A stretch of 64,000 bases of DNA from Pectinophora gossypiella (taxonomy: Eukaryota > Arthropoda > Insecta > Lepidoptera > Gelechiidae). The notes under the pieces are model-generated. The model saw nothing but the letters and a program-made list of their open reading frames with translations, made no database searches and was not told the DNA's origin. The DNA lies in NCBI RefSeq assembly GCF_024362695.1, contig NW_026063289.1:57825-121824 (forward strand), written 5' to 3'. A program made the translations under genes and the position numbers. Of the stretch, positions 21,548 to 31,410 are shown one piece after another. The stretch's first letter is position 1. Each line of letters begins with the position of its first letter.

Positions 21548-22197
21548 TTTATATTTGCAAGGCGATGAAGCAGAAACATGATGTCGAAATAATTCAAAAT
21601 AACTCGGCTTAAAGTTTAAACCTTTAGTTGCGTGACTATAGCTATAACGTGGGATTGTAAATAAAATGTGTGCATTTGTGTAGAAATACAAAATAAGTAA
21701 GCAGTACCAATATCTATAAACAAGTTAAACAAGGCAACTCATCCCTGAATGTACACAAATATTAATACGTATAATAAAACATTTGTATCACTGTTATTAC
21801 TTTTTAGTCTCTCTCTTTATTTAAGAGCTGCGCTCTTGTCGGTGGAGTAATCGCCTTCAGTACTCCATAGATAGGGCGTGTAGAACGGTGGTTGCCCCAA
21901 TCGCCTTCCGTTCCGCAGTACACCGACCAATTTCTCAATCGGTGATGTTCTAGCTAGAGCCCTACCAGAATCCATTTCCTCGACCTCCAACCAGTACTGA
22001 TACCGCTGCTGCCCGGCATCAGGGGTGCGCTTTTGAAGTAGCGGCGCGTACTCGCTACGTTACAAGATCGTCATAGAACCTTAGTAGGATTTTATAGGTT
22101 AGCCCGTCCCAGTGAACTACCCACTACGTTCTGCTAATCCTGTCGCTGTTTGGACGGGGACTGCTTATTTTTATACTTTTTAGTATTTTATTTGAAA
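21548..22197. repeat. Non-coding interval with SINE-like repeat
   Basis: The first 240 bp may be LINE-C upstream sequence without clear coding. From about 21820, TTAAGAGCTGCGCTCTTGTC begins a GC-richer segment with a small hairpin; a related start, TTAAGAGCCACGCTCTTGTC, occurs at 27369 next to ATCATCATC. The second copy ends in a trinucleotide repeat on one side, as many SINE and LINE tails do. The family is not identified. Confidence 0.45.
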
Positions 22198-22265
22198 CTA
22201 GCTGGTACCCACGACTTCGTCTGCGTACTTTTAATTTGAATATTAAGGATAATAATAAAGGAACG
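22198..22265 (-). mobile_element. Helitron 3'-end remnant
   Basis: CTAGCTGGTACCCACGACTT on the + strand is a diverged copy of the terminus at 51648 (CTAGCTTTTGCCCGCGACTT). Read on the minus strand it is a hairpin followed by the terminal CTAG of Helitrons. Only the end is recognisable. Confidence 0.55.
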
Positions 22266-22775
22266 GTATAGTTTTGGGTATTATTTATTTATTATATGAG
22301 AATTGTGAAGGCCAAACTGAATGCAGCCCGCGAGATCACTGCGACCTTGTCAGATCTATTGTGACCTAAATCCCTACATTTAAAAATTCTCCTCTAGACC
22401 GATCCGTTCGAAGAGATCCAACGTCTTTTTGCGAGAAAGTTGCACGACTTCCTGGGGGTCCATTATGTAGTCCCCAAGTGTACGGCTTCTACTATGTATG
22501 AGAGTCTCACAGCTGCACAGCAGATGTAGTGGCGTCTCATCTTCCCCTAAACAGAATCTGCATAAAGGAGACTCGATCAGCTCCATTCTGTGTATGTGCT
22601 TATTGAGTCTGCAATGCCCCGTGAGGGCCCTTATTAAAATCCTAACCTGCCCCTTAGTGAGAGTAAGGATTTCTGATGAGAATTTCTTAGAAAAAGGTCT
22701 AATCAGCTGCTTCGAATGTTTTCAGGCCAACTGAGTTGGGCCAAAATTCCTTGGATTCATTTCCTAGTCGCACCC
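22266..22775 (-). pseudogene. C-terminal piece of an RNase H-type LINE
   Basis: The minus strand encodes LTGHCRLNKHIHRM followed by CRFCLGEDETPLHLLCSC and ends at a stop near 22380. This Cys/His segment follows the RNase H domain in jockey-, R1- and I-like LINE polymerases. About 130 residues remain, with one stop upstream near 22730. The 3' UTR runs to an ATAATAAATAAATAAT tail near 22270. It is a strongly 5'-truncated insertion. Confidence 0.7.
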
Positions 22776-22852
22776 CCAGATGATATCTAGAGGTGCTTTT
22801 CGAGATCCCGCAGAAGGGTTCGGGTCCCGATCCCTCTCTCGCAAGTTCTCGC

Positions 22853-23097
22853 AAGGTAAATTATACTTAATAATGATAGACGCCCGGACAAAGTGGATAG
22901 AAGTGTTCCCGGTTAATAGTACTTCAGCGGTTAGTACGATAGATAAGTTGAGTGAAGTTAGTGCGCGATGGGGTTTGCCAAGACAAATAGTTTCGGATAA
23001 TGGGCCACCGTTTACAAGTAAGGAATTTACGTCCTTCTTAACCAGTCATGGAATAAAGCACTTATTTTCTGCCCCTTATCACCCAGCCTCCAATCCA
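22853..23097 (+). pseudogene. Gypsy integrase core fragment
   Basis: About 80 residues of an integrase catalytic core remain: LYLIMIDARTKWIEVFP, the second catalytic Asp in IVSDNGPPFTSKEF, and FSAPYHPASN, which normally precedes the catalytic Glu. The Glu side is removed by the Helitron-like insert at 23098. The sequence differs from the Gypsy-A/B integrase and resembles a separate gypsy lineage. No LTR is nearby. Confidence 0.8.
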
Positions 23098-23407
23098 TAC
23101 TAATATTATAAATGCGAAAGTAACTCTGTCTGTCTGTCTGTCTGTTACTCTTTCACGCCTAAACGGCTGAACGGATTTTGATGAAATTTGGTATGGTGAT
23201 AGATGATAACCTAGAAATGGTCATAGGATATAAATAATCACGCCATCATTCTTAGGGGGTAGGCAGTAGGCAGGTAACTAAATTGAGTTAGTGATTTTTA
23301 GTCGTTTTTGTTGGGACTTTTGCTCTTTCACGTCTAAACGGCTGAACGGATTTTGAAATTTAGTTAGGTTAGGTTACTATCTATCACCTAACTAAATTTC
23401 ATCAAAA
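23098..23407 (+). mobile_element. Helitron-like 5' end with TCTG repeat
   Basis: The element starts TACTAATATTATAAATGCG after an A, followed by a TCTG tract and TCTTTCACGCCTAAACGGCT. The same start follows an A at 26341 and 63752. Insertion between A and T is typical of Helitrons, and this start is like other insect Helitron 5' ends, but no 3' terminus could be paired. The last 90 bp (about 23320-23407) duplicate sequence that recurs in the adjacent hairpin. Confidence 0.55.
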
Positions 23408-23736
23408 TTGCTAGCAAATCTTTTCTTTGAATATTACTCTTATTTAAAGGTAGGTATTATAATTAGGAGCTTGGTGGCGCAGCGGTAAACGCGCTCGGTC
23501 TGCAATTGCGATTTGCTCTTTCACGTCTAAACGGCTGAACGGATTTTGAAATTTAGTTAGGTTAGGTTACTATCTATCACCTAACTAAATTTCATCAAAA
23601 TCCGTTCAGCCGTTTAGACGTGAAAGAGCAAATCGCAATTGCAGACCGAGCGCGTTTACCGCTGCGCCACCAAGCTCCTAATTATAATACCTACCTTTAA
23701 ATAAGAGTAATATTCAAAGAAAAGATTTGCTAGCAA
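23408..23736. repeat. 329 bp hairpin containing SINE-like sequence
   Basis: Two arms of about 155 bp are reverse complements around a 16 nt loop (TAGGTTACTATCTATC); the only difference I saw is a 3 nt indel near the loop. Each arm contains GGTGGCGCAGCGGTAAACGC, which resembles the A-box end of a tRNA-derived SINE. Part of the arm (TCTTTCACGTCTAAACGGCT and following) also lies just upstream as a direct repeat. No coding. Confidence 0.85.
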
Positions 23737-23830
23737 AACAGAATTAGCATAACTTATATTTACCACTCAGGTTATATATATATATATATATCCTTCCAGC
23801 CGTATTCGGCCATGGCGACAAGTCTCCAAT

Positions 23831-24589
23831 CTAGGAATGCCTAAGATGCGCTCTCATATGGCTGACGTAACCGATCTTAGCAGTGAATGTACGGCCACAT
23901 TCACTGCACGTCAGCACACCTCCGGTATAATTATATGTTATGGCCGCAGATGGTCGGGCCTTCAGCTCGTCGCGTTTCAAATCAAACTCTTCCCGACGTT
24001 TCTGTTCAAAGCCATACACCTTGGTGTTCACAGTATGCCTCCATTGCGGCCGATCCTGGGCCAGTATCTCCCACCGCGATGGGGCCACGCCGCATCCTTT
24101 CATGTGGCGTTTGAGCACATCTTTGTACCGCAAGAGTTGGCCGCCCTGTTTCCGCTTGCCCTCTTGCAATTCCGAGTAGAAGATGCGCTTTGCTACTCTG
24201 TCATTAGACATACGGGAGACATGCCCACACCACCGCAACTGCCGCCTCATCAAATAGGCCTCAACGCCTCCAACATTCGCACGTCGCAGGACTTCAGTGT
24301 TTCGAACACGATCGTACCAATGAATGTTTAAGATGTTACGGAGGCAGTTGAGATGAAACTTATCTAACATGCGGATGTGCTTGCGGTACGGGCACCAGGT
24401 TTCGGAGGCATACAGGAGATTTGGCAGGACGATCGCCGTATACACAGACACCTTGGTATGTAGCTTAATCTCGTGCGAACGGAACACCTTGGCGCGAAGT
24501 TTACCAAATGCAGCAGCAGCGGCTCCAATTCTACTGTTTACTTCATCGTCAAGGCGGCACTTAGACTTCTGAAAAAATGAAATAAGCAC
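23831..24589 (-). pseudogene. LINE-B-family C-terminus with C2H2 finger
   Basis: About 250 open codons encode the RT thumb and tail of a LINE: SRIGAAAAAFGKLRAKVF, TAIVLPNLLYASETW, RNILNIHWYDRVRNTEVL and RRQLRWCGHVSRM, ending in the zinc finger CSECGRTFTAKIGYVSHMRAH. The family is the same type as LINE-B at 10172, which lacks this region. No stop interrupts it. The left edge coincides with TTATTTCATTTTTTCAG, a good 3' splice site motif, directly before the first LINE-like codon. Confidence 0.78.
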
Positions 24590-24601
24590 TGTCAAAAGCA
24601 T

Positions 24602-25235
24602 GTGATGTTAGTAGTAGGTAGTTATTTATTCTCAAATAATGATATTTTAAGTTTTCTTTTTAACGTGCTTTTACATATGTCGGCGTTAGTTATGAATTAA
24701 GAAGAGAAATTTATCAAATCGGAAAATAAAATGAAGTTACATCACTTCCGTCATGAAGTTGAACGCTCCGACGTCAGGTGGCCTACGGGCAGAGCTGGGT
24801 GAAGTCGAGGAGTCACTACAGAGTCGTCGTGTCGAGCGGACGTGCATTGCCGTTCTAGTCGGGCAGTCTACCGCGAACCATCGTCATGAGCGGACGTGTC
24901 GAATAATTACGAGGAGTGCTATAGTCGCTCACCTATAACTTGTAGGGACGTTAAGAAAGTGTGATCGGAAAAGAGCACCCAGCAAGTACGTTCACATGTC
25001 CCGATGATTCGGTCCGAATATAGGAACCATGGGTGGTGGAGGGCCCCTTCGCGCTAACGTCCTTAGGCACGCTAGATAACGAGAGACTGTGTAACCGTTA
25101 CGAATACCGTGACGTTGCCGTGCGTGAGTGTGTACCTTATGCTGTGACTTTATCTAAACGTGATACAAAAACTATGTTGAAGTAAATAAAGTGATTGTGA
25201 TACTGATGATGGCCATTATTGTCTTCTAACGCCCA
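24602..25235. other. Unclassified segment, possibly LTR-derived
   Basis: No coding similarity is seen. A GC-richer stretch (24750-25150) ends in GAAGTAAATAAAGTG, a possible poly(A) signal, followed by CTAACGCCCACCC. The arrangement recalls the R-U5 part of an LTR, but I could not find a partner copy in the window. Confidence 0.3.
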
Positions 25236-25239
25236 CCCT

Positions 25240-26340
25240 TCTGACACACCACTTTTACGACACATATTTCATTTTCCTCTCTCAAGAAATATCTTTTGTT
25301 AAACACTTTTGACAAAATGTATTTGTTGGTACGTTGGCCATAATAGTTTCTTACTTTTGGACAAATATAAGTCCTTTGTCTAACTCTTTTGGTATTATGT
25401 TTATTTGAAACAATTTTCCTGAAGTAGTCATTTTAGTAATTTTCCAAAACTATTAGGTATTCTGCTTTGGCATTGACCAGGAGTATTTTGAGTAAAGAAA
25501 ATAATCTGCCGTAGTCGTCACAATATTTCTTCCTGGTATTTGGGCTAATTCAGAACTTTAAGAATCTAATTTGTAAGTTTTTAATGTCTTTAAGGTACGT
25601 ATCGAAGGTTCGCCCATAGCAACTTAAACCATAACTGAAGGTCGAATCAACCAATGCAAAGTATACCATGCGAAGTGTACGTCTATTTAGGATGTAACTA
25701 AGGTAATAAAATTTTCCAAGCAATACTCTAAGTTTCGAACATACCTCGCCAACATGTACCTTCCAGTTAAATTTGCGATCGATATACAAGCCCAGGTATT
25801 TAAATGTATCAACAAAACAAAGCTTATCGCAACGACAGCTGTGACCGGCCGCGTGCAGGCACGCCTAGGTATGACAGACGATACTGACGTCATCGAGCTT
25901 CAACCTAACAGCTGATCTGTTATATGGCGAGTGTATATGCATACATTTTGTTTTAGATTGATTTATAATGATTCCGTTATCATGTGCCCACTTGGTAATA
26001 TTATTTAAGTCTATTTGTATATATTTAGCAATTTCATGTATATCCTTTGAAGAATAAAGTAGGCACATGTCGTCCGCATACATATACACATTGCAGTGCT
26101 GCACCACGTTAGGCACGCTGTTAACGTGCATCACGTAGCCGACTGGGCCAAACACGGAGCCAGTTGGGACACCCAACACGACGTCACACTCTGTACCCTC
26201 CACGCCGCTGACCACTGTGCGGATTGTTCTATTTTTCAGGTAATTGCGGAACCATGAATTCGTCGGACCGCGGATTCCACACTCGTCCATTGACTGTAAT
26301 AGGTTTTCATGGTCTGAGGTGTCGAATGCCTTTTTACCCA
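25240..26340 (-). pseudogene. LINE-D reverse transcriptase, 5' part missing
   Basis: The minus strand starts at KKAFDTSDHENLL, the first catalytic Asp of the palm, and continues with NYLKNRTIRTVVSG, LGVPTGSVFGPVGYVMHVNS and YMYADDMCLLYSS. A frameshift near 25880 and another near 25700 lead through the thumb (KFNWKVHVGEVCSKL) to a C-terminal region traceable to about 25240. The fingers and endonuclease are absent because a Helitron-like end abuts at 26341. The segment 25671-26589 recurs at 63082-64000 with the same breaks. Confidence 0.8.
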
Positions 26341-26479
26341 TACTAATATTATAAATGCGAAAGTAACTCTGTCTGTCTGTCTGTCTGTCTGTTACTCTTT
26401 CACGACTAAACGGCTGAACGGATTTTGATGAAGTTTGGTATAGTGATAGATGATAACCTAGATTTCTAAGTTAGGTTAG
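26341..26479 (+). mobile_element. Helitron-like 5' end
   Basis: TACTAATATTATAAATGCG follows an A and is succeeded by four to five TCTG repeats and TCTTTCACGACTAAACGGCT. It separates LINE-D from the LTR of Gypsy-C. An identical stretch lies at 63752-63890. Confidence 0.55.
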
Positions 26480-26696
26480 TGTTAGGCTGAATAGTTCGTT
26501 GACAGGTATAAGACATTTTTCTATAAATGGCAACACAAGAATGGGGTTGTCAAATCGGACGGATTGATACACGCTCTCTTGCGTTGGGGACCTTGTCGAC
26601 ATCGGACGTGTTTACCAAGTTAAGTGTTATTTTCTTGATACCAGAATAAATAAGTGTGATTACTGTTCTTCCGTATTTTTACTACATATCAGAAGT
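26480..26696 (+). repeat. Gypsy-C 5' LTR
   Basis: It begins TGTTAGGCTGAATAG and ends TTTTTACTACA. AGAATAAATAAG near 26643 is a probable poly(A) signal. The first 146 bp recur at 31925 with a few substitutions, and the first 110 bp recur at the right edge of the window (63891). Confidence 0.75.
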
Positions 26697-26698
26697 GG

Positions 26699-26708
26699 TA
26701 AGTACCTA
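26699..26708 (+). other. Primer-binding site, tRNA-Leu-like
   Basis: TCAGAAGTGG lies 2 nt behind the LTR. It is complementary to an internal part of the 3' arm of insect tRNA-Leu (CCACTTCTGA) and lacks the terminal TGG. Priming from within tRNA-Leu is known for mdg3/Micropia-type gypsy elements. The same motif follows the Gypsy-B LTR. Confidence 0.6.
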
Positions 26709-28144
26709 CGTTTTTGGAATGTTTTGTTGCCACGCGTGACCACTTTTCAAGCTGGATAGTTTGTAAGTTTAACTGTGGAAAAGTGTTGTTTGAATTATAA
26801 TTATTCTTTAATTATTAGTGAGACTCTAATTAATTACGCATAGTCAACTTTTATTTCAAATAGTAGGTACCTATAGTTATTTAACCTGTCTTTATTTCGA
26901 AGAGTTACCCTCATTCTAAATATTACGTACGGATTACAGAAAATAAACAAAAATGAATGTATTACTCTTGATATGTTCAACTTCAATGAATGACCTAATT
27001 AATCCAATGCTACGTACATACCTACATTTAAAAAAATAAAAAAGAATATAAAAGAACATAATAGTGAAGTTTTGTTGTAAAGGGTTATTATGTTTGGTAA
27101 AGATTAATACTAATTAATACAGCGGTAACAAAAATGTCGTTGTTATTGCGACCAGACATATAAGTAGTTTACAAGATAATTTATGTGTTGTTTTTACATT
27201 TTTTTTCTTATAGGCCACATTATATGGTGGTTTGGTATGTATGGTATCTTAGGATTTCGTATCAACAGTGGCTGCAAGCTGTCTTTGATTACTTGTGGCT
27301 CTGCCCACCTCATTAGAGATTACAGGCGAGTATATGTATGTATGTACATATGTAATCATCATCATCACTTTAAGAGCCACGCTCTTGTCGGTGTAGCATT
27401 TTCCATTCCAGTCTATCAAAGGCCAATTCCTTGACTTCCCTATAAGACACGACGTTAACCTTTTCTTTAATCTGTTCATACACACACATATGTAACATAT
27501 GTAATATGGTCCGGTAAATCTGGTTTCAGTAATTGAATCTTTATTTAGATACTAAATTCTAAAATGTAATTATTTTGTTTGGCCTAATATCATTAAGAGT
27601 CATTGTAATTATTATCATAAAGTAGAACTACTTAAATGTAATTTATTGTCATAAAGTAGAACTTGTTGGTATTGAGGGTTATAAGGGATTACTGAAAATG
27701 TCGTTTGTAAGGTCACATGCATAGTTTACGAGATTTTTACACAAATATTTTTAACTTTTACGTTTTTGTGAATAAAATGTTATCATAGCCTTATTATCCA
27801 TCCCCTAGCAGGTTTTGGGTGTTCTTTAGTAACAATAATAGATCCCATATGAACACTACATGTGATGATACCAGGTTGAGGTTATGGAGGTTGATGAAAG
27901 GGGTCAAACATATTGTCTATTTTCTCTAGATGCACCTAGGGCATGCTGTCCGGATATCCGGACGACCGAACTCTCCGGATTGTTCTTCGGATTTATCATC
28001 TGGATGGTAGAATCTGGCGGATAATTACGTGCCCCGGACGCACCGTTTTCGAGTTATCATCAAAAACAGTAAAATTAGATTCTTTAAAATTCAAATGTTG
28101 GTTAGTCATTAATGGTTAAAATTTTATTCTACGAGTTCTAGGAA
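26709..28144 (+). other. Gypsy-C leader with SINE-like insert
   Basis: A 1.4 kb AT-rich leader without a recognisable gene. Around 27350-27470 it contains ATCATCATC followed by TTAAGAGCCACGCTCTTGTC, related to the repeat at 21820. A 16 bp palindrome GTCCGGATATCCGGAC lies at about 27949. The leader is long for a gypsy element, so other insertions may be hidden in it. Confidence 0.45.
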
Positions 28145-28735
28145 ATGGACGGAGGAGACGGAGTCCGTAGTCTGGAGACTCCTAGGAGGAGCCGTTTACG
28201 TGCCAGACGCAGCCGCAGTCGCTGCTTGCTTGATCGCGAGCTGGCTTTGAGAAGAGAGCAGGAGAAGGTCCGACTGCTGGAGCGGGCCTTTCAACAACAA
28301 AGAGCGGCGAGCGCCGCAGTGAGCGGCGCAGCGAGCGCTGCAGCGAGCATCGCAATGAGCATCGCAGCGGGCGTCGAAGCGAGCATCGCAGCGGGCGCCG
28401 TGGCGATCGCCGCCAGAGCGAGCGAGGAAGAAGGCGGAGTCGAAGCCGCAGCCGGGTGAGCGTCAGGCGTCGGGCGTCGGCTACCGAAAGGTCATGTATT
28501 CCTTCTTTTTCTTCCAAGGAAGTTGTCGAACTAATTAAAACTATTAAAGATGCTCTCCCGTCGCAGCCGTTAAGTCAAAGCGCACCATCAGTAAATAAAA
28601 ATTTGGATTACAAAAATATTCTTCCGGAATTAAATCCGTCTCTGAAAAGCCAACGCATAGACATGTGGCTAAAAAAAAGGTAAATCAGTGCGCGGAGGTT
28701 TACAGCTGGGATGAGAGGACAGTAGTGAGAGAAGG
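28145..28735 (+). pseudogene. Gypsy-C gag segment 1 (Arg/Ser-rich)
   Basis: Read in the frame of 28456, the upstream sequence gives Arg-rich repeats ending RRSRSRSRVSVRRR, then FSSKEVVELIKTIKDAL, KNILPELNPS and QRIDMWLKK. The same order appears in segment 2 (FTSKDVIDILNSIK, KNILPDFDPS, QRVDVWLKK). An Ala/Ser-rich reading of 28145-28459 is a frame shadow. The frame changes near 28300 and again near 28680, and the coding ends after NQCAEVYSWDERT. It is a truncated first copy of the gag N-terminus. Confidence 0.65.
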
Positions 28736-28824
28736 TTGGCGGCGAAAGTATACGGAACTTGGCTAGTCCACGTGGCATTGAATAGTTTTTTTTTACCGTT
28801 GGAGCGGTAATTGTTTACCAAGAC

Positions 28825-30201
28825 ATGCAACAACGTGATGAATCTGAAGCTCAGAGGCGACGGAGCCTTACAACTACCGAGATCCAGACATCCGAGCAGT
28901 CACGTGAAAGGCGCACCGACCGTGATGTGTATACCGAGGGTGGACTTCACTCTAATTGCAATGACCCAAGTAAGATACGTAGTACAAGTCGTAGACGTAA
29001 ATCGAGCTGTTCTCATCGACACTGCAGTAAGACGCGAAGCAGAAGTAGAAGACGTAGTCCTAGCTCCAATCTCTACCACTGTAATCGCAGTGTAAGTCAC
29101 CAACAAAGTAGAACTAGGAATAGTTCGAGTATACAGGAGCGAGAACAATTGTTAGCGCGAGAGCGAGCACGGCTGCAGTCCCTTGAAGATCAACTTCAAC
29201 ATGACCGTGAACGTAGTAGACTACCAGACAGAAATGACGTCAATCATGGGATGAAACGTCCGCATACAGATGCACATGACGAAGGAATTAATACCGCGCA
29301 TCGGTTTAGACGGATAGATAGTCCTACATTCACGTCCAAGGATGTTATAGACATACTAAACTCAATAAAGCCCCAGTCGACGCCGGCAGGCGCACCCAGT
29401 CACTCTAATAACCCCAATCCTAAGAATATACTTCCAGATTTTGACCCGTCATCGAAAGGACAGCGAGTAGATGTTTGGTTAAAAAAGGTGAATGAGTGCG
29501 CCACCGTCTACGGTTGGGACGAAAGAACTACAATTAATTATTTCGCGTTGCCAGAAACGGCAGGGACTGGCTAAATCGTGGTATTATAGTCTAGAAACCA
29601 TAATGTATACGTGGGTGGAATGGCAACAAAAGTTGTGTAGTGCATTCCCATTTGAGCAAAACTATGGCCAGTCCTTGGAGGACATGCTAAAGCGCAAAAG
29701 TATGTTCCAGGAACCAATCGTAGTGTACTTTTACGAGAAATTGGCAATGTTGAACCAGTGCAATATCGGCAAACGCGCGGTAGATTGTCTGATACACAGG
29801 TTGAGTGACAAAACTACAAAGTCGAATGCTTTGGCGTTACGGTGCACAGAACCTGAACAGTTATTAGAATTCCTAATGAGTAATAAGGAGACAAATATCC
29901 CAGAACGTTTCAATTTTAGGAATAGGCCAAACGTAGGGTTCAATACAACTAGCGGCAGCAACGGTAATAGAGCTAGTGGTTTCAAAATAAAATCAGTACC
30001 GAATGACACCGGTATATTTTGTTTTAATTGTAAGGGATCAGGTCACCCATTTCGAATGTGCCCGAAACCACTTATTCAATGTACTCGGTGCAACAAAGTA
30101 GGCCATAAAATAGACAGTTGTTTTATGAAACCCGACAAGCACCGTGATAGTAAGGCTACCAATTCTCAAAAGACGATGTGCAATTATCCACTTCTACTCT
30201 G
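28825..30201 (+). pseudogene. Gypsy-C gag segment 2 with zinc knuckles
   Basis: The N-terminal 130 residues are rich in Arg and Ser (TRSRSRRRSPSS) and include an acidic/basic helical stretch (EREQLLARERARLQSLEDQ). The capsid-like part follows (VDVWLKKVNECATVYGWDE), a frameshift occurs near 29560, and the second frame carries WVEWQQKLCSAFPF and two knuckles, CFNCKGSGHPFRMC and CTRCNKVGHKIDSC. It packages the element RNA in the family. One frameshift breaks it. Confidence 0.78.
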
Positions 30202-30214
30202 AATCAAATTAAAT

Positions 30215-30930
30215 CAAGCTTTTGTAGATTTTGGCAGTGAGGTTTCTCTTTTGGCAAATTCAGAATTAACACATTTGGGCCTTCAACACAACAACGTAAC
30301 GACAGCTTTGAGGGGATTTGGCAACGAAGTTGTTTATTCGTTAGGGAAGGTGACAATTGGCTTCACACCCTGCAGTTAGGCGATAGTGAATTATGTCGGA
30401 TTCGAAAGATACTTTCATCTGACTTAGATGCTAATGGATTAAAAGAAATAAAGGAAAATTATGTTATCAAGGATAACAAGTTATACAGGTGTGTTAATGG
30501 TAATAGGTCTGATTTGCGTTGGGTGGTGCCGAAGGGGGCAAGGTGGCAGCTATGTCGTATGAACCACGACGGCATAGGCCACTTTGGTCTAGAAAACACT
30601 GGATCGGTTGAAGAGGACATATTGGTTTCCTAAGATGTCAAGATTCGTAAAAAAAATATATGTGGAAGCTTTCATCGAATGCGCATATTCCAAGAATATG
30701 CGAATTCGTAAAGATTACGTCTACAAATTTTAAAAATGATGGAAAAAGTAAAAAGTTACTACCACAATATTCGGCTCCATATCGTGTTATTGCAGTACTC
30801 GGTAATGACCGGTATAAAATCGCGGCGATACCAGGTTTAAGTAATAGTAGACATAAGCGTAAAACTACAGTCGCTGCCTATCGTTATGTTACCCTGGGTT
30901 CATGTAGCAGCCTTAAGCATAAAAGAAAGT
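30215..30930 (+). pseudogene. Gypsy-C protease and integrase remnants
   Basis: FVDFGSEVSLL near 30215 aligns with the retropepsin active site but has D-F-G instead of D-(S/T)-G. After a stop near 30378 the frame holds an integrase N-terminus (YVIKDNKLYRC, MNHDGIGHFG, EDIWFPKM in shifted frames) and from about 30730 a GPY/F-like C-terminal module (LLPQYSAPYRVIAVLGNDRYKI). RT, RNase H and most of the catalytic core are missing, so an internal deletion joined protease to integrase. Confidence 0.68.
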
Positions 30931-31130
30931 GACACGGATCGTGACAGTGAACATGATTTTTAACAGCGTTTATTGTTGTTGATCATGACTTAGAGTTACG
31001 AATCAAAGTTAAATCAACGATATTACATCTTTTGTATTTAGTAGAAATATCAATATGTGTAAAATGTGTATGAAGGTATCACGATACGATAAGATTAAAG
31101 GTATTATGACAATAGTTTGTTAAGGTAGCG
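30931..31130. other. Gypsy-C 3' non-coding region
   Basis: AT-rich sequence between the integrase end and the 37 bp repeat array. No gene or motif recognised. Confidence 0.4.
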
Positions 31131-31410
31131 ACCATGTGATTGGTTAACTAATATTAGAGAAACAGATGACCATGTGATTGGCTCTTTGGTATTGAAATAA
31201 AAAGGACCATGTGATTGGTTCGTTAAATTTAAGGTATGAAGAACCATGTGATTGGTTCGTTAAATTTAAGGTATGAAGAACCATGTGATTGGTTAACTAA
31301 TATTAGAGAAACAGATGACCATGTGATTGGCTCGTTGGTATTGAAATAAAAAGGACCATGTGATTGGTTCGTTAGAACTGAGATAGAATGGACCATGTGA
31401 TTGGTTCATT
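31131..31410 (+). repeat. Eight 37-38 bp repeats with CCAAT and E-box motifs
   Basis: ACCATGTGATTGG begins at 31131, 31169, 31206, 31243, 31280, 31318, 31355 and 31392. Each copy combines CATGTG, an E-box, with ATTGG, an inverted CCAAT box, 2 nt apart. Two kinds of filler alternate (TAATATTAGAGAAACAGATG and TTAAATTTAAGGTATGAAG), which indicates a higher-order duplication of three to four units. The array lies about 0.5 kb upstream of the 3' LTR in the non-coding end of Gypsy-C. Enhancer or insulator function is possible but not shown. Confidence 0.9.

Noticed and set aside
23470..23520. tRNA-like sequence GGTGGCGCAGCGGTAAACGC
   Set aside because: No full cloverleaf follows; it resembles the head of a tRNA-derived SINE and occurs twice in a hairpin.
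23887..24331. Plus-strand ORFs of 75-164 codons opposite the LINE-B-type C-terminus
   Set aside because: The minus-strand frame has LINE motifs and a C2H2 finger; the plus frames have none.
28145..28459. Ala/Ser-rich 104-codon ORF
   Set aside because: The gag-like frame over the same bases gives an Arg/Ser-rich domain continuous with recognisable gag; the Ala/Ser reading is its shadow.
31131..31410. CRISPR-like regular array
   Set aside because: The spacers are not unique, the fillers themselves repeat, and the context is a eukaryotic retrotransposon.
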